Source: Siphonodentalium dalli
Taxonomy: Eukaryota; Mollusca; Scaphopoda; Gadilida; Siphonodentaliidae
Assembly (NCBI GenBank): GCA_032622095.1
Contig: CP136063.1
Location: 268,331,426 to 268,395,425 of the forward strand
Direction: 5' to 3'
DNA length: 64,000 bases
This document shows, in pieces, positions 11,201 through 25,100 of the stretch; within the stretch, counting starts at the first letter, position 1; each line of letters begins with the position of its first letter. The notes beneath the pieces were generated by a model, which was given only the letters and a program-made list of their open reading frames with translations, had not been told where the DNA came from and searched no databases. A program made the position numbers and the translations under genes.

Positions 11201-14200
11201 TCGCTTGTTTTGCTTTATATAGTCATGAAACAGCGAGAAATTAACTTCTTCTGAGAACAAGTTTTTTGACTCAGGGTTTGGGGTGGGGGGAGATGTCCAT
11301 GTCAGGATATCTTCCCCCCACCCAGCACCTACAAGACTAACAAATAATCTTATGGTTTTATCGTTTGTTTTGCTTTAAATAGTCATGAAACAGCGAGAAA
11401 TTAACTTCTTCAAAGAACAAGTTTTTTGAGTCAGGGTTTGGGATGGGGGAAGATGTCAAGTTCAGGATATCTTCCCACCACCCAGCACCTACATGACTAC
11501 AAAATAATCTTATGGTATTATCGCTTGTTTTGCTTTATATAGTCATGAAACAGCGAGATATTAATTTCTTCTGAGAACAAGTTTTTTAAGTCAGGGTTTG
11601 GGGTGGGGGGGGGGGGGTAGATGTCCAGGTCAGGATGTCCCCCCCCCACACCCAGCACCTACATGACAAAAAAATAATCTTATGGTTTTATCGCTTGTTT
11701 TGCTTTATGTATTCATGAATCTGCGAGAAATTTACTTCTTCTGAGAACAAGTATTTTGAGTCAGAGTTTGGGGTGGGGGGAAGATGTCCAGGTCAGGATA
11801 TCTCCACCCCCCCACCCAGCACCTACATGACTAGAAAATAATCTTATGGTTTGATCGCTTGTTTTTGCTTTATATAGTCATGAAACAGCGAGAAATTAAC
11901 TTCTTCTGAGAACAAGTTTTTTGACTCAGGGTTTGGGGTGGGGTGGGAGATGTCCAGGTCAGGATATCTTCCCCCACCCAGCACCTACATGACAAAAAAA
12001 TAATCTTATGGTTTTTTCGTTTGTTTTTGCTTTATATAGTCATGAAACAGCGAGAAATTAATTTCTTCTGAGAACAAGTTTTTTGATTCAGGGTTTGGGA
12101 TGGGGGAAGATGTACAGGTCAGGCTATTCCCCCCCCCACCAGCACCTACATGAGAAAAAATAATCTTATGGTTTTATCGCTTGTTTTGTTTTATATATTC
12201 ATGAATCTGCGAGAAATTTACTTCTTCTGAGAACAACTTTTTTGAGTCAGGGTTTGGGGTGGGTGGGGAAGATGTCCAGGTCAGGATATCTTCCCCCACC
12301 CAGCACCTACATGACAAAAAAATAATCTTATGGTTTTATCGCTTGTTTTGCTTTATATAGTCATGAAACAGCGCGAAATTAACTTCTTCTGAGAACAAGT
12401 TTTTTGACTCAGGGTTTGGGGTGGGGGGAGATGTCCAGGTCAGGATATCTTCCCCCCACCCAGCACCTACATGACAAAAAAATAATCTTATGGTTTTATC
12501 GCTTGTTTTTTCTTTATATAGTCATGAAACAGCGAGAAATTAACTTCTTCTGAGAACACATTTTTTGACTCAGGGTTTGGGGTGGGGGGAGATGTCCATG
12601 TCAGGATATCTTCCCAATACCCAGCACCTACAAGACAAAAAAATAATCTTATGGTTTTATCGCTTGTTTTGCATTAAATAGTCATGAAACAGCGAGAAAT
12701 TAACTTCTTCAGAGAACAAGTTTTTTGAGTCAGGGTTTGGGATGGGGGAAGATGTCAAGTTCAGGATATCTTCCCACCACCCAGCACCTACATGACAACA
12801 AAATAATCTTATGGTTTTATCGCTTGTTTTGCTTTATATAGTCATGAAACAGCGAGAAATTAATTTCTTCTGAGAACAAGTTTTTTAAGTCAGGGTTTGG
12901 GGGGGGGGTTAGATGTCCAGGTCAGGATGTCCCCCCCCCCACCCAGCACATACATGACAAAAAAATAATCTTATGGTTTTATCGCTTGTTTTGCTTTATG
13001 TATTCATGAATCTGCGAGAAATTTACTTCTGATGAAAACAAGTATTTTGAGTCAGAGTTTGGGGTGGGGGGAAGATGTCCAGGTCAGGATATCTCCCCCA
13101 CACACAGCACCTACATGACTAGAAAATAATCTTATGGTTTGATCGCTTGTTTTTGCTTTATATAGTTATGAAACAGCGAGAAATTAACTTCTTCTGAGAA
13201 CAAGTTTTTTGACTCAGGGTTTGAGGTGGGGGAAAATGTCCAGGTCAGGATATCGTCCCCCACACAGCACCTACATGACAAAAAAATAATCTTTGGTTTT
13301 ATTGCTTGTTTTTGCTTTATATTGTCATGAAACAGCAAGAAATTAACTTCTTCAGAGAACAAGTTTTTTGATTCAGGGTTTGGGGTGGGGGAAAATGTCC
13401 AGGTCAGGATATCGTCCCCCACTCAGCACCTACATGACAAAAAAATAATCTTTGGTTTTATTGCTTGTTTTTGCTTTATATAGTCATGAAACAGCAAGAA
13501 ATTAACTTCTTCAGAGAACAAGTTTTTTGATTCAGGGTTTGGATGGGGGAAGATGTACAGGTCAGGATATCCCCCCCACCCAGCACCTACATGACAACAA
13601 AATAATCTTATGGTTTTATCGCTTGTTTTGTTTTATATATTCATGAATCTGCGAGAAATTTACTTCTTCTGAGAACAACTTTTTTGAGTCAGGGTTTGGG
13701 GTGGGTGGGGAAGATGTCCAGGTCAGGATATCTTCCCCCACCCAGCACATACATGACAAAAAAATAATCATGGTTTTATCGCTTGTTTTTGCTTTATATA
13801 GTCATGAAACAGCGAGAAATTATCTTCTTCTGAGAACAAGTTTTTTGAGTCAGGGTTTGGGGTGGGTGGGAGATGTCCAGGTCATGATATCTCCCCCCTC
13901 ACAGCACCTACATGACAAACAAATAATCTTATGGTTGTATTGCTTGTTTTGCTTTATATAGTCATGAAACAGCGAGAAATTAACTTCTTCTGAGAACAAG
14001 TTTTTTGACTCAGGGTTTGGGGTGGGGAAGATGTCCAAGTCAGGATATCTTCACCCCACACAGCACCTACATGACAAAAAATAATCTTATGGTTTTATCG
14101 CTTGTTTTTGCTTTTTATAGTCATGAAACAGCGAGAAATTAACTTCTTCTGAGAACAAGTTTTTTGACTCAGGGTTTGGGGTGGGGGGAGATGTCCAGGT

Positions 14201-16816
14201 CAGGATATCTCCCCCCCCCCACACAGCACCTACATGAAAAACAAATAATCTTATGGTTGTATTGCTTGTTTTGCTTTATATAGTCATGAAACAGCGAGAA
14301 ATTAACTTCTTCTGAGAACAAGTTCTTTGACTCAGGGTTTGGTGTGGGAGAGATGTCCAGGTCAGGATATCTTCCCCCCACACAGCACCTACATGACAAC
14401 AAAATAATCTTCCGGTTTTATCGCTTGTTTTTGCTTTATATAGTCATGAAACAGCGAGAAATTAACTTCTTCTGAGAACAAGTTTTTTGACTCAGGGTTT
14501 TGGGTGGGGGGGGAGATGTCCAGGTCAGGATATCCGCCCCCACCCAGCACCTACATGGCAACAAAATAATCTTATGGTTTTATCGCTTGTTTTGCTTTAT
14601 ATAGTCATGAAACAGCGAGAAATTAACTTCTTCTGAGAAAAAGATTTTTGAGTCAGGGTTTGGGGTGGGGGAGATGTCCAGGTCAGGATATCTCCCCCAC
14701 CCAGAACCTACATGACAAAAAAATAATCTTATGGTTTTATCGCTTGTTTTGCTTTATATAGTCCTGAAACAGCGAGAAATTACCTTCTTCTGAGAACAAG
14801 TTTTTTGACTCAGGGTTTGGGGTGGGGGGAGATGTCCAGGTCAGGATATCTTCCCCCCACCCAGCACCTACATGACAAAAAAATAATCTTATGGTTTTAT
14901 CGCTTGTTTTGCTTTATATAGTCATGAAACAGCGAGAAATTAACTTCTTCTGAGAACAAGTTTTTTGACTCAGGGTTTGGGGTGGGGGGAGATGTCCATG
15001 TCAGGATATCTTCCCCCCACCCAGCACCTACAAGACTAACAAATAATCTTATGGTTTTATCGTTTGTTTTGCTTTAAATAGTCATGAAACAGCGAGAAAT
15101 TAACTTCTTCAGAGAACAAGTTTTTTGAGTCAGGGTTTGGGATGGGGGAAGATGTCAAGTTCAGGATATCTTCCCACCACCCAGCACCTACATGACTACA
15201 AAATAATCTTATGGTATTATCGCTTGTTTTGCTTTATATAGTCATGAAACAGCGAGATATTAATTTCTTCTGAGAACAAGTTTTTTAAGTCAGGGTTTGG
15301 GGTGGGGGGGGGGGGTAGATGTCCAGGTCAGGATGTCCCCCCCACACCCAGCACCTACATGACAAAAAAATAATCTTATGGTTTTATCGCTTGTTTTGCT
15401 TTATGTATTCATGAATCTGCGAGAAATTTACTTCTTCTGAGAACAAGTATTTTGAGTCAGAGTTTGGGGTGGGGGGAAGATGTCCAGGTCAGGATATCTC
15501 CACCCACCCCCCACCCAGCACCTACATGACTAGAAAATAATCTTATGGTTTGATCGCTTGTTTTTGCTTTATATAGTCATGAAACAGCGAGAAATTAACT
15601 TCTTCTGAGAACAAGTTTTTTGACTCAGGGTTTGGGGTGGGGTGGGAGATGTCCAGGTCAGGATATCTTCCCCCACCCAGCACCTACATGACAAAAAAAT
15701 AATCTTATGGTTTTTTCGTTTGTTTTTGCTTTATATAGTCATGAAACAGCGAGAAATTAATTTCTTCTGAGAACAAGTTTTTTGATTCAGGGTTTGGAAT
15801 GGGGGAAGATGTACAGGTCAGGCTATTCCCCCCCCACCCAGCACCTACATGAGAAAAAATAATCTTATGGTTTTATCGCTTGTTTTGTTTTATATATTCA
15901 TGAATCTGCGAGAAATTTACTTCTTCTGAGAACAACTTTTTTGAGTCAGGGTTTGGGGTGGGTGGGGAAGATGTCCAGGTCAGGATATCTTCCCCCACCC
16001 AGCACCTACATGACAAAAAAATAATCTTATGGTTTTATCGCTTGTTTTGCTTTATATAGTCATGAAACAGCGCGAAATTAACTTCTTCTGAGAACAAGTT
16101 TTTTGACTCAGGGTTTGGGGTGGGGGGAGATGTCCAGGTCAGGATATCTTCCCCCCACCCAGCACCTACATGACAAAAAAATAATCTTATGGTTTTATCG
16201 CTTGTTTTTTCTTTATATAGTCATGAAACAGCGAGAAATTAACTTCTTCTGAGAACACATTTTTTGACTCAGGGTTTGGGGTGGGGGGAGATGTCCATGT
16301 CAGGATATCTTCCCAATACCCAGCACCTACAAGACAAAAAAATAATCTTATGGTTTTATCGCTTGTTTTGCATTAAATAGTCATGAAACAGCGAGAAATT
16401 AACTTCTTCAGAGAACAAGTTTTTTGAGTCAGGGTTTGGGATGGGGGAAGATGTCAAGTTCAGGATATCTTCCCACCACCCAGCACCTACATGACAACAA
16501 AATAATCTTATGGTTTTATTGCTTGTTTTGCTTTATATAGTCATGAAACAGCGAGAAATTAATTTCTTCTGAGAACAAGTTTTTTAAGTCAGGGTTTGGG
16601 GGGGGGTTAGATGTCCAGGTCAGGATGTCCCTCCCCCCCCCACCCAGCACATACATGACAAAAAAATAATCTTATGGTTTTATCGCTTGTTTTGCTTTAT
16701 GTATTCATGAATCTGCGAGAAATTTACTTCTGATGAAAACAAGTATTTTGAGTCAGAGTTTGGGGTGGGGGGAAGATGTCCAGGTCAGGATATCTCCCCC
16801 ACACACAGCACCTACA

Positions 16817-19191
16817 TGACTAGAAAATAATCTTATGGTTTGATCGCTTGTTTTTGCTTTATATAGTTATGAAACAGCGAGAAATTAACTTCTTCTGAGA
16901 ACAAGTTTTTTGACTCAGGGTTTGAGGTGGGGGAAAATGTCCAGGTCAGGATATCGTCCCCCACACAGCACCTACATGACAAAAAAATAATCTTTGGTTT
17001 TATTGCTTGTTTTTGCTTTATATAGTCATGAAACAGCAAGAAATTAACTTCTTCAGAGAACAAGTTTTTTGATTCAGGGTTTGGGGTGGGGGAAAATGTC
17101 CAGGTCAGGATATCGTCCCCCACTCAGCACCTACATGACAAAAAAATAATCTTTGGTTTTATTGCTTGTTTTTGCTTTATATAGTCATGAAACAGCAAGA
17201 AATTAACTTCTTCAGAGAACAAGTTTTTTGATTCAGGGTTTGGATGGGGGAAGATGTACAGGTCAGGATATCCCCCCCCACCCAGCACCTACATGACAAC
17301 AAAATAATCTTATGGTTTTATCGCTTGTTTTGTTTTATATATTCATGAATCTGCGAGAAATTTACTTCTTCTGAGAACAACTTTTTTGAGTCAGGGTTTG
17401 GGGTGGGTGGGGAAGATGTCCAGGTCAGGATATCTTCCCCCACCCAGCACATACATGACAAAAAAATAATCTTATGGTTTTATCGCTTGTTTTTGCTTTA
17501 TATAGTCATGAAACAGCGAGAAATTAACTTCTTCTGAGAAAAAGAGTTTTGAGTCAGGGTTTGGGGTGGGGGGAGATGTCCAGGTCAGGATATTCCCCCC
17601 CCCCCCCCACCCAGCACCTACATGACAACAAAATAATCTTATGGTTTTATCGCTTGTTTTGCTTTATAGTCATGAAACAGCGCGAAATTAACTTCTTCTG
17701 AGAACAAGTTTTTTGACTCAGGGTTTGGGGTGGGGGGAGATGTCCAGGTCAGGATATCTTCCCCCCACCCAGCACCTACATGACAAAAAAATAATCTTAT
17801 GGTTTTATCGCTTGTTTTTTCTTTATATAGTCATGAAACAGCGAGAAATTAACTTCTTCTGAGAACAAAATTTTTTGAGTCAGGGTTTGGGATGGGGGGA
17901 GATGTCAAGTTCAGGATATCTTCCCACCACCCAGAACCTACATGACAACAAAATAATCTTATGGTTTTATCTCTTGTTTTTTCTTTATATAGTCATGAAA
18001 CAGCGAGAAATTAACTTCTTCAGAGAACAAGTTTTTTGAGTCAGGGTTTGGGATGGGGGAAGATGTCAAGTTCAGGATATCTTCCCACCACCCAGCACCT
18101 ACATGACAACAAAATAATCTTATGGTTTTATCGCTTGTTTTGCTTTATATAGTCATGAAACAGCGAGAAATTAATTTCTTCTGAGAACAAGTTTTTTAAG
18201 TCAGGGTTTGGGGTGGGGGGGGGTTAGATGTCCAGGTCAGGATGTCCTCCCCCCCACCCAGCACATACATGACAAAAAAATAATCTTATGGTTTTCTCGC
18301 TTGTTTTGCTTTATGTATTCATGAATCTGCGAGAAATTTACTTCTTCTGAGAACAAGTATTTTGAGTCAGAGTTTGGGGTGGGGGGAAGATGTCCAGGTC
18401 TTATGGTTTTATCGCTTGTTTTGTTTTATATATTCATGAATCTGCGAGAAATTTACTTCTTCTGAGAACAACTTTTTTGAGTCAGGGTTTGGGGTGGGTG
18501 GGGAAGATGTCCAGGTCAGGATATCTTCCCCCACCCAAAACCTACATGACAAAAAAATAATCTTATGGTTTTATCGCTTGTTTTGCTTTATATAGTCATG
18601 AAACAGCGCGAAATTAACTTCTTCTGAGAACAAGTTTTTTGACTCAGGGTTTGGGGTGGGGGATGTCCAGGTCAGGATATCTTCCCCCCACCCAGCACCT
18701 ACATGACAAAAAAATAATCTTATGGTTTTATCGCTTGTTTTTTCTTTATATAGTCATGAAACAGCGAGAAATTAACTTCTTCAGAGAACAAGTTTTTTGA
18801 GTCAGGGTTTGGGATGGGGGAAGATGTCAAGTTCAGGATATCTTCCCACCACCCAGCACCTACATGACAACAAAATAATTTTATGGTGTTATCGCTTGTT
18901 TTGCTTTATATAGTCATGAAACTACGAGAAATTAATTTCTTCTGAGAACATGTTTTTTAAGTCAGGGTTTGGGGTGGGGGGGGGGGGTTAGATGTCCAGG
19001 TCAGGATGTCCCCCCCCCACCCAGCACCTACATGACAAAAAAATAATCTTATGGTTTTATCGCTTGTTTTGCTTTATGTATTCATGAATCTGCGAGAAAT
19101 TTACTTCTTCTGAGAACAAGTATTTTGAGTCAGAGTTTGGGGTTGGGGGAAGATGTCCAGGTCAGGATATCTCCCCCACCCAGCACCTACA
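16817..19191. repeat. Transition zone between repeat domains A and B
   Basis: This starts as a fourth, partial copy of domain A and then breaks up. A monomer is truncated at about 18399, where GTCCAGGTC joins directly to TTATGGTTTTATCGC, and monomers carrying CAAGTTCAGG recur out of their previous order. It ends where the next ATGACTAGAAAATAATC mark opens domain B. Confidence 0.65.
18360..18440. repeat. Truncated monomer junction
   Basis: After GGGGGGAAGATGTCCAGGTC the sequence passes straight into TTATGGTTTTATCGC, skipping the C-rich arm and the first part of the next body. I saw no other copy of this junction in the array, so it is a single internal deletion. It lies where domain A order breaks down. 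Confidence 0.8.
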
Positions 19192-22100
19192 TGACTAGAA
19201 AATAATCTTATGGTTTGATCGCTTGTTTTTGCTTTATATAGTCATGAAACAGCGAGAAATTAACTTCTTCTGAGAACAAGTTTTTTGACTCAGGGTTTGG
19301 GGTGGGGTGGGAGATGTCCAGGTCAGGATATCTTCTCCCCACCCAGCACCTACATGACAAAAAAATAATCTTATGGTTTTTCGCTTGATTTTGCTTTATA
19401 TAGTCCTGAAACAGCGAGAAATTAACTTTTTCTGAGAACAAGTTTTTTGACTCAGGGTTTGGGGTGGGGGGAGATGTCCAGGTCAGGATATCGTCCCCCA
19501 CTCAGCACCTACATGACAAAAAAATAATCTTTGGTTTTATTGCTTGTTTTTGCTTTATATAGTCATGAAACAGCAAGAAATTAACTTCTTCAGAGAACAA
19601 GTTTTTTGATTCAGGGTTTGGGATGGGGGAAGATGTCCAGGTCAGGATATCCCCCCCCCACCCAGCACCTACATGTCAAAAAATAATCTTATGGTTTTAT
19701 CGCTTGTTTTTGCTTTATATAGTCATGAAGCAGCGAGAAATTAACTTCTTCTGAGAACAAGTTTTTTGACTCAGGGTTTGGGGTGGGGGGAGATGTCCAG
19801 GTCAGGATGTCCCCCCCCACCCAGCACATACATGACAAAAAAATAATCTTATGGTTTGATCGCTTGTTTTTGCTTTATATAGTCATGAAACAGCGAGAAA
19901 TTAACTTCTTCTGAGAACAAGTTTTTTTGACTCAGGGTTTCGGGTGGGGTGGGAGATGTCCAGGTCAGGATATCTTCCCCCACCCACACAGCACCTACAT
20001 GACTAGAAAATAATCTTATGGTTTGATCTCTTGTTTTTGCTTTATATAGTCATGAAACAGCGAGAAATTAACTTCTTCTGAGAACAAGTTTTTTGACTCA
20101 GGGTTTGGGGTGGGGTGGGAGATGTCCAGGTCAGGATATCTTCCCCCACCCAGCACCTACATGACAAAAAAATAATCTTATGGTTTTTTCGCGTGTTTTT
20201 GCTTTATATAGTCATGAAACAGCGAGAAATTAACTTCTTCTGAGAACAAGTTTTTTGACTCAGGGTTTGGGGTGGGGGAGATGTCCAGGTCAGGATATCG
20301 TCCCCCACTCAGCACCTACATGACAAAAAAATAATCTTTGGTTTTATTGCTTGATTTTGCTTTATATAGTCCTGAAACAGCGAGAAATTAACTTCTTCTG
20401 AGAACAAGTTTTTTGACTCAGGGTTTGGGGTGGGGGGAGATGTCCAGGTCAGGATATCGTCCCCCACTCAGCACCTACATGACAAAAAAATAATCTTTGG
20501 GTTTATTGCTTGTTTTTGCTTTATATAGTCATGAAACAGCAAGAAATTAACTTCTTCAGAGAACAAGTTTTTTGATTCAGGGTTTGGGATGGGGGAAGAT
20601 GTCCAGGTCAGGATATTCCCCCCCCACCCAGCACCTACATGACAAAAAAATAATCTTATGGTTTTATCGCTTGTTTTGTTTTATATATTCATGAATCTGC
20701 GAGAAATTAACTTCTTCTGAGAACAACTTTTTCGAGTCAGGGTTTGGGGTGGGTGGGGAAGATGTCCAGGTCAGGATATCTTCCCCCACCCAGCACCTAC
20801 ATGACAAAAAAATAATCTTATGGTTTTATCGCTTGTTTTTGCTTTATATAGTCATGAAACAGCGAGAAATTAACTTCTTCTGAGAACAAGTTTTTTGACT
20901 CAGGGTTTGGGGTGGGTGGGAGATGTCCAGGTCAGGATATCTCCACCCCCCCTCACAGCACCTACATGACAAACAAATAATCTTATGGTTGTATTGCTTG
21001 TTTTGCTTTATATAGTCACGAAACAGCGAGAAATTAACTTCTTCTGAGAACAAGTTTTTTGACTCAGGGTTTGGGGTGGGGAAGATGTCCAAGTCAGGAT
21101 ATCTTCACCCCACACAGCACCTACATGTCAAAAAATAATCTTATGGTTTTATCGCTTGTTTTTGCTTTATATAGTCATGAAGCAGCGAGAAATTAACTTC
21201 TTCTGAGAACAAGTTTTTTGACTCAGGGTTTGGGGTGGGGGGAGATGTCCAGGTCAGGATATCTTCCCCCCACCCAGCGCCTACATGACAAAAAAATAAT
21301 CTTATGGTTTTAACGCTTGTTTTTGCTTTATATAGTCATGAAACAGCGAGAAATTAACTTCTTCTGAGAACAAGTTTTTTGACTCAGGGTTTGGGGTGGG
21401 GGGGGGGGGTTAGATGTCCAGGTCAGGATGTCCCCCCCCACCCAGCACATACATGACAAAAAAATAATCTTATGGTTTGATCGCTTGTTTTTGCTTTATA
21501 TAGTCATGAAACAGCGAGAAATTAACTTCTTCTGAGAACAAGTTTTTTGACTCAGGGTTTGGGGTGGGGTGGGAGATGTCCAGGTCAGGATATCTTCCCC
21601 CACCCAGCACCTACATGACAAAAAAATAATCTTATGGTTTTTTTGCTTGATTTTGCTTTATATAGTCCTGAAACAGCGAGAAATTAACTTCTTCTGAGAA
21701 CAAGTTTTTTGACTCAGGGTTTGGGGTGGGGGGAGATGTCCAGGTCAGGATATCGTCCCCCACTCAGCACCTACATGACAAAAAAATAATCTTTGGTTTT
21801 ATTGCTTGTTTTTGCTTTATATAGTCATGAAACAGCAAGAAATTAACTTCTTCAGAGAACAAGTTTTTTGATTCAGGGTTTGGGATGGGGGAAGATGTCC
21901 AGGTCAGGATATCCCCCCCCACCCAGCACCTACATGACAAAAAAATAATCTGATGGTTTTATCGCTTGTTTTGTTTTATATATTCATGAATCTGCGAGAA
22001 ATTTACTTCTTCTGAGAACAACTTTTTTGAGTCAGGGTTTGGGGTGGGTGGGGAAGATGTCCAGGTCAGGATATCTTCACCCACCCAGCACCTACATGAC

Positions 22101-25100
22101 AAAAAAATAATCTTATGGTTTTATCGCTTGTTTTTGCTTTATATAGTCATGAAACAGCGAGAAATTAACTTCTTCTAAGAATAAGTTTTTTGACTCAGGG
22201 TTTGGGGTGGGTGGGAGATGTCCAGGTCAGGATATCTCCACCCCCCTCACAGCACCTACATGACAAACAAATAATCTTATGGTTGTATTGCTTGTTTTGC
22301 TTTATATAGTCATGAAACTGCGAGAAATTAACTTCTTCTGAGAACAAGTTTTTTGAATCAGGGTTTGGGGTGGGGAAGATGTCCAAGTCAGGATATCTTC
22401 ACCCCACACAGCACCTACATGACACAAAATAATCTTATGGTTTTATCGCTTGTTTTTGCTTTATATAGTCATGAAGCAGCGAGAAATTAACTTCTTCTGA
22501 GAACAAGTTTTTTTTTTTACTCAGGGTTTGGGGTGGGGGGAGATGTCCAGGTCAGGATATCTTCCCCCCACCCAGCGCCTACATGACAAAAAAATAATCT
22601 TATGGTTTTAACGCTTGTTTTTGCTTTATATAGTCATGAAACAGCGAGAAATTAACTTCTTCTGAGAACAAGTTTTTTGACTCAGGGTTTGGGGTGGGGG
22701 GAGATGTCCAGGTCAGGATATCGTCCCCCACTCAGCACCTACATGACAAAAAAATAATCTTTGGTTTTATTGCTTGTTTTTGCTTTATATAGTCATGAAA
22801 CAGCAAGAAATTAACTTCTTCAGAGAACAAGTTTTTTGATTCAGATTTGGATGGGGGAAGATGTACAGGTCAGGATATCCCCCCCCCACCCAGCACCTAC
22901 ATGACAAAAAAATAATCTTATGGTTTTATCGCTTGTTTTGTTTTATATATCCTGGGGTGGGAGATGTCCAGGTCAGGATATCTTCCCCCACCCAGCACCT
23001 ACATGGCAACAAAATAATCTTTTGGTTTTATCGCTTGTTTTGCTTTATATAGTCATGAAACAGCGAGAAATTTACTTCTTCTGAGAACAAGTTTTTTGGG
23101 TCAGGGTTTGGGGTGGGGAGAAGATGTCCAGGTCAGGATATCTTTCCCCACCCAGCACCTACATGGCAACAAAATAATCTTATGGTTTTATCGCTTGTTT
23201 TGCTTTATATAGTCATGAAACAGCGAGAAATTAACTTCTTCTGAGAAAAAGTTTTTTGAGTAAGGGTTTGGGATGGGGGAGATGTCCAGGTCAGGATATC
23301 TCCCCACCCAGCACCTACATGACAAAAAAAATAATCTTATGGTTTTATCGCTTGTTTTGCTTTATATAGTCAAGAAACAGCGATAAATTTACTTCTTCTG
23401 AGAACAAGTTTTTTGGGTCATCGTTGGGTTGGGGGGAGTCAAGGTCAGGATATGTCCCCCCACCCAGCACCTACATGACAAAAAAATAATCTTATGGTTT
23501 TATTGCTTGTTTTGCTTTATATAGTCATGAAACAGCGAGAAATTAACTTCTTCAGAGAACAAATTTTTTGAGTCAGGGTTTGGGATGGGGGAAGATGTCA
23601 AGTTCAGGATATCTTCCCACCACCCAGCACCTACATGACAACAAAATAATTTTATGGTGTTATCGCTTGTTTTGCTTTATATAGTCATGAAACAACGAGA
23701 AATTAATTTCTTCTGAGAACAAGTTTTTTAAGTCAGGGTTTGGGGTGGGGGGGGGGGGGGTTAGATGTCCAGGTCAGGATATCTCCACCCCCCCCCTCAC
23801 AGCACCTACATGACAAACAAATAATCTTATGGTTGTATTGCTTGTTTTGCTTTATATAGTCATGAAACTGCGAGAAATTAACTTCTTCTGAGAACAAGTT
23901 TTTTGACTCAGGGTTTGGGGTGGGGAAAATGTCCAAGTCAGGATATCTTCACCCCACACAGCACCTACATGACAAAAAATAATCTTATGGTTTTATCGCT
24001 TGTTTTTGCTTTATATAGTCATGAAGCAGCGAGAAATTAACTTCTTCTGAGAACAAGTTTTTGACTCAGGGTTTGGGGTGGGGGGAGATGTCCAGGTCAG
24101 GATATCTCCCCCCACCCAGCGCCTACATGACAAAAAAATAATCTTATGGTTTTAACGCTTGTTTTTGCTTTATATAGTCATGAAACAGCGAGAAATTAAC
24201 TTCTTCTGAGAACAAGTTTTTTGACTCAGGGTTTGGGGTGGGGCGAGATGTCCAGGTCAGGATATCGTCCCCCACTCAGCACCTACATGACAAAAAAATA
24301 ATCTTTGGTTTTATTGCTTGTTTTTGCTTTATATAGTCATGAAGCAGCAAGAAATTAACTTCTTCAGAGAACAAGTTTTTTGATTCAGATTTGGATGGGG
24401 GAAGATGTACAGGTCAGGATATCCCCCCCCCCCCACCCAGCACCTACATGACAACAAAAAAATAATCTTATGGTTTTATCGCTTGTTTTGCTTTATGTAT
24501 TCATGAATCTGCGAGAAATTTACTTCTTCTGAGAACAAGTATTTTGAGTCAGAGTTTGGGGTTGGGGGAAGATGTCCAGGTCAGGATATCTTCCCACCAC
24601 CCAGCACCTACATGACAACAAAATAATTTTATGGTGTTATCGCTTGTTTTGCTTTATATAGTCATGAAACAACGAGAAATTAATTTCTTCTGAGAACAAG
24701 TTTTTTAAGTCAGGGTTTGGGGTGGGGGGGGGGGGGGGGGTTAGATGTCCAGGTCAGGATATCTCCAACCCCCCTCACAGCACCTACATGACAAACAAAT
24801 AATCTTATGGTTGTATTGCTTGTTTTGCTTTATATAGTCATGAAACTGCGAGAAATTAACTTCTTCTGAGAACAAGTTTTTTGACTCAGGGTTTGGGGTG
24901 GGGAAGATGTCCAAGTCAGGATATCTTCACCCCACACAGCACCTACATGACAAAAAATAATCTTATGGTTTTATCGCTTGTTTTTGCTTTATATAGTCAT
25001 GAAGCAGCGAGAAATTAACTTCTTCTGAGAACAATTTTTTGACTCAGGGTTTGGGGTGGGGGGAGATGTCCAGGTCAGGATATCTTCCCCCCACCCAGCG

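Larger units (their letters stand above)
5565..16816. repeat. Higher-order repeat domain A, three copies of ~3.7 kb
   Basis: A distinctive variant, ATGACTAGAAAATAATC followed by TGGTTTGATCG and then a GATATCGTCCCCCA monomer, occurs at 5565, 9421, 13117 and 16817. This gives units of 3856, 3696 and 3700 bp (23-24 monomers). Other marks recur in the same order, for example CCATGTCAGGATATC near 7602, 11297 and 14996, and TTCTGATGAAAAC near 9333, 13028 and 16729. Copies differ mainly by gain or loss of whole monomers: the second copy lacks a block present near 6155 and 13860, and the third lacks two monomers found near 10140-10380. Confidence 0.85.
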
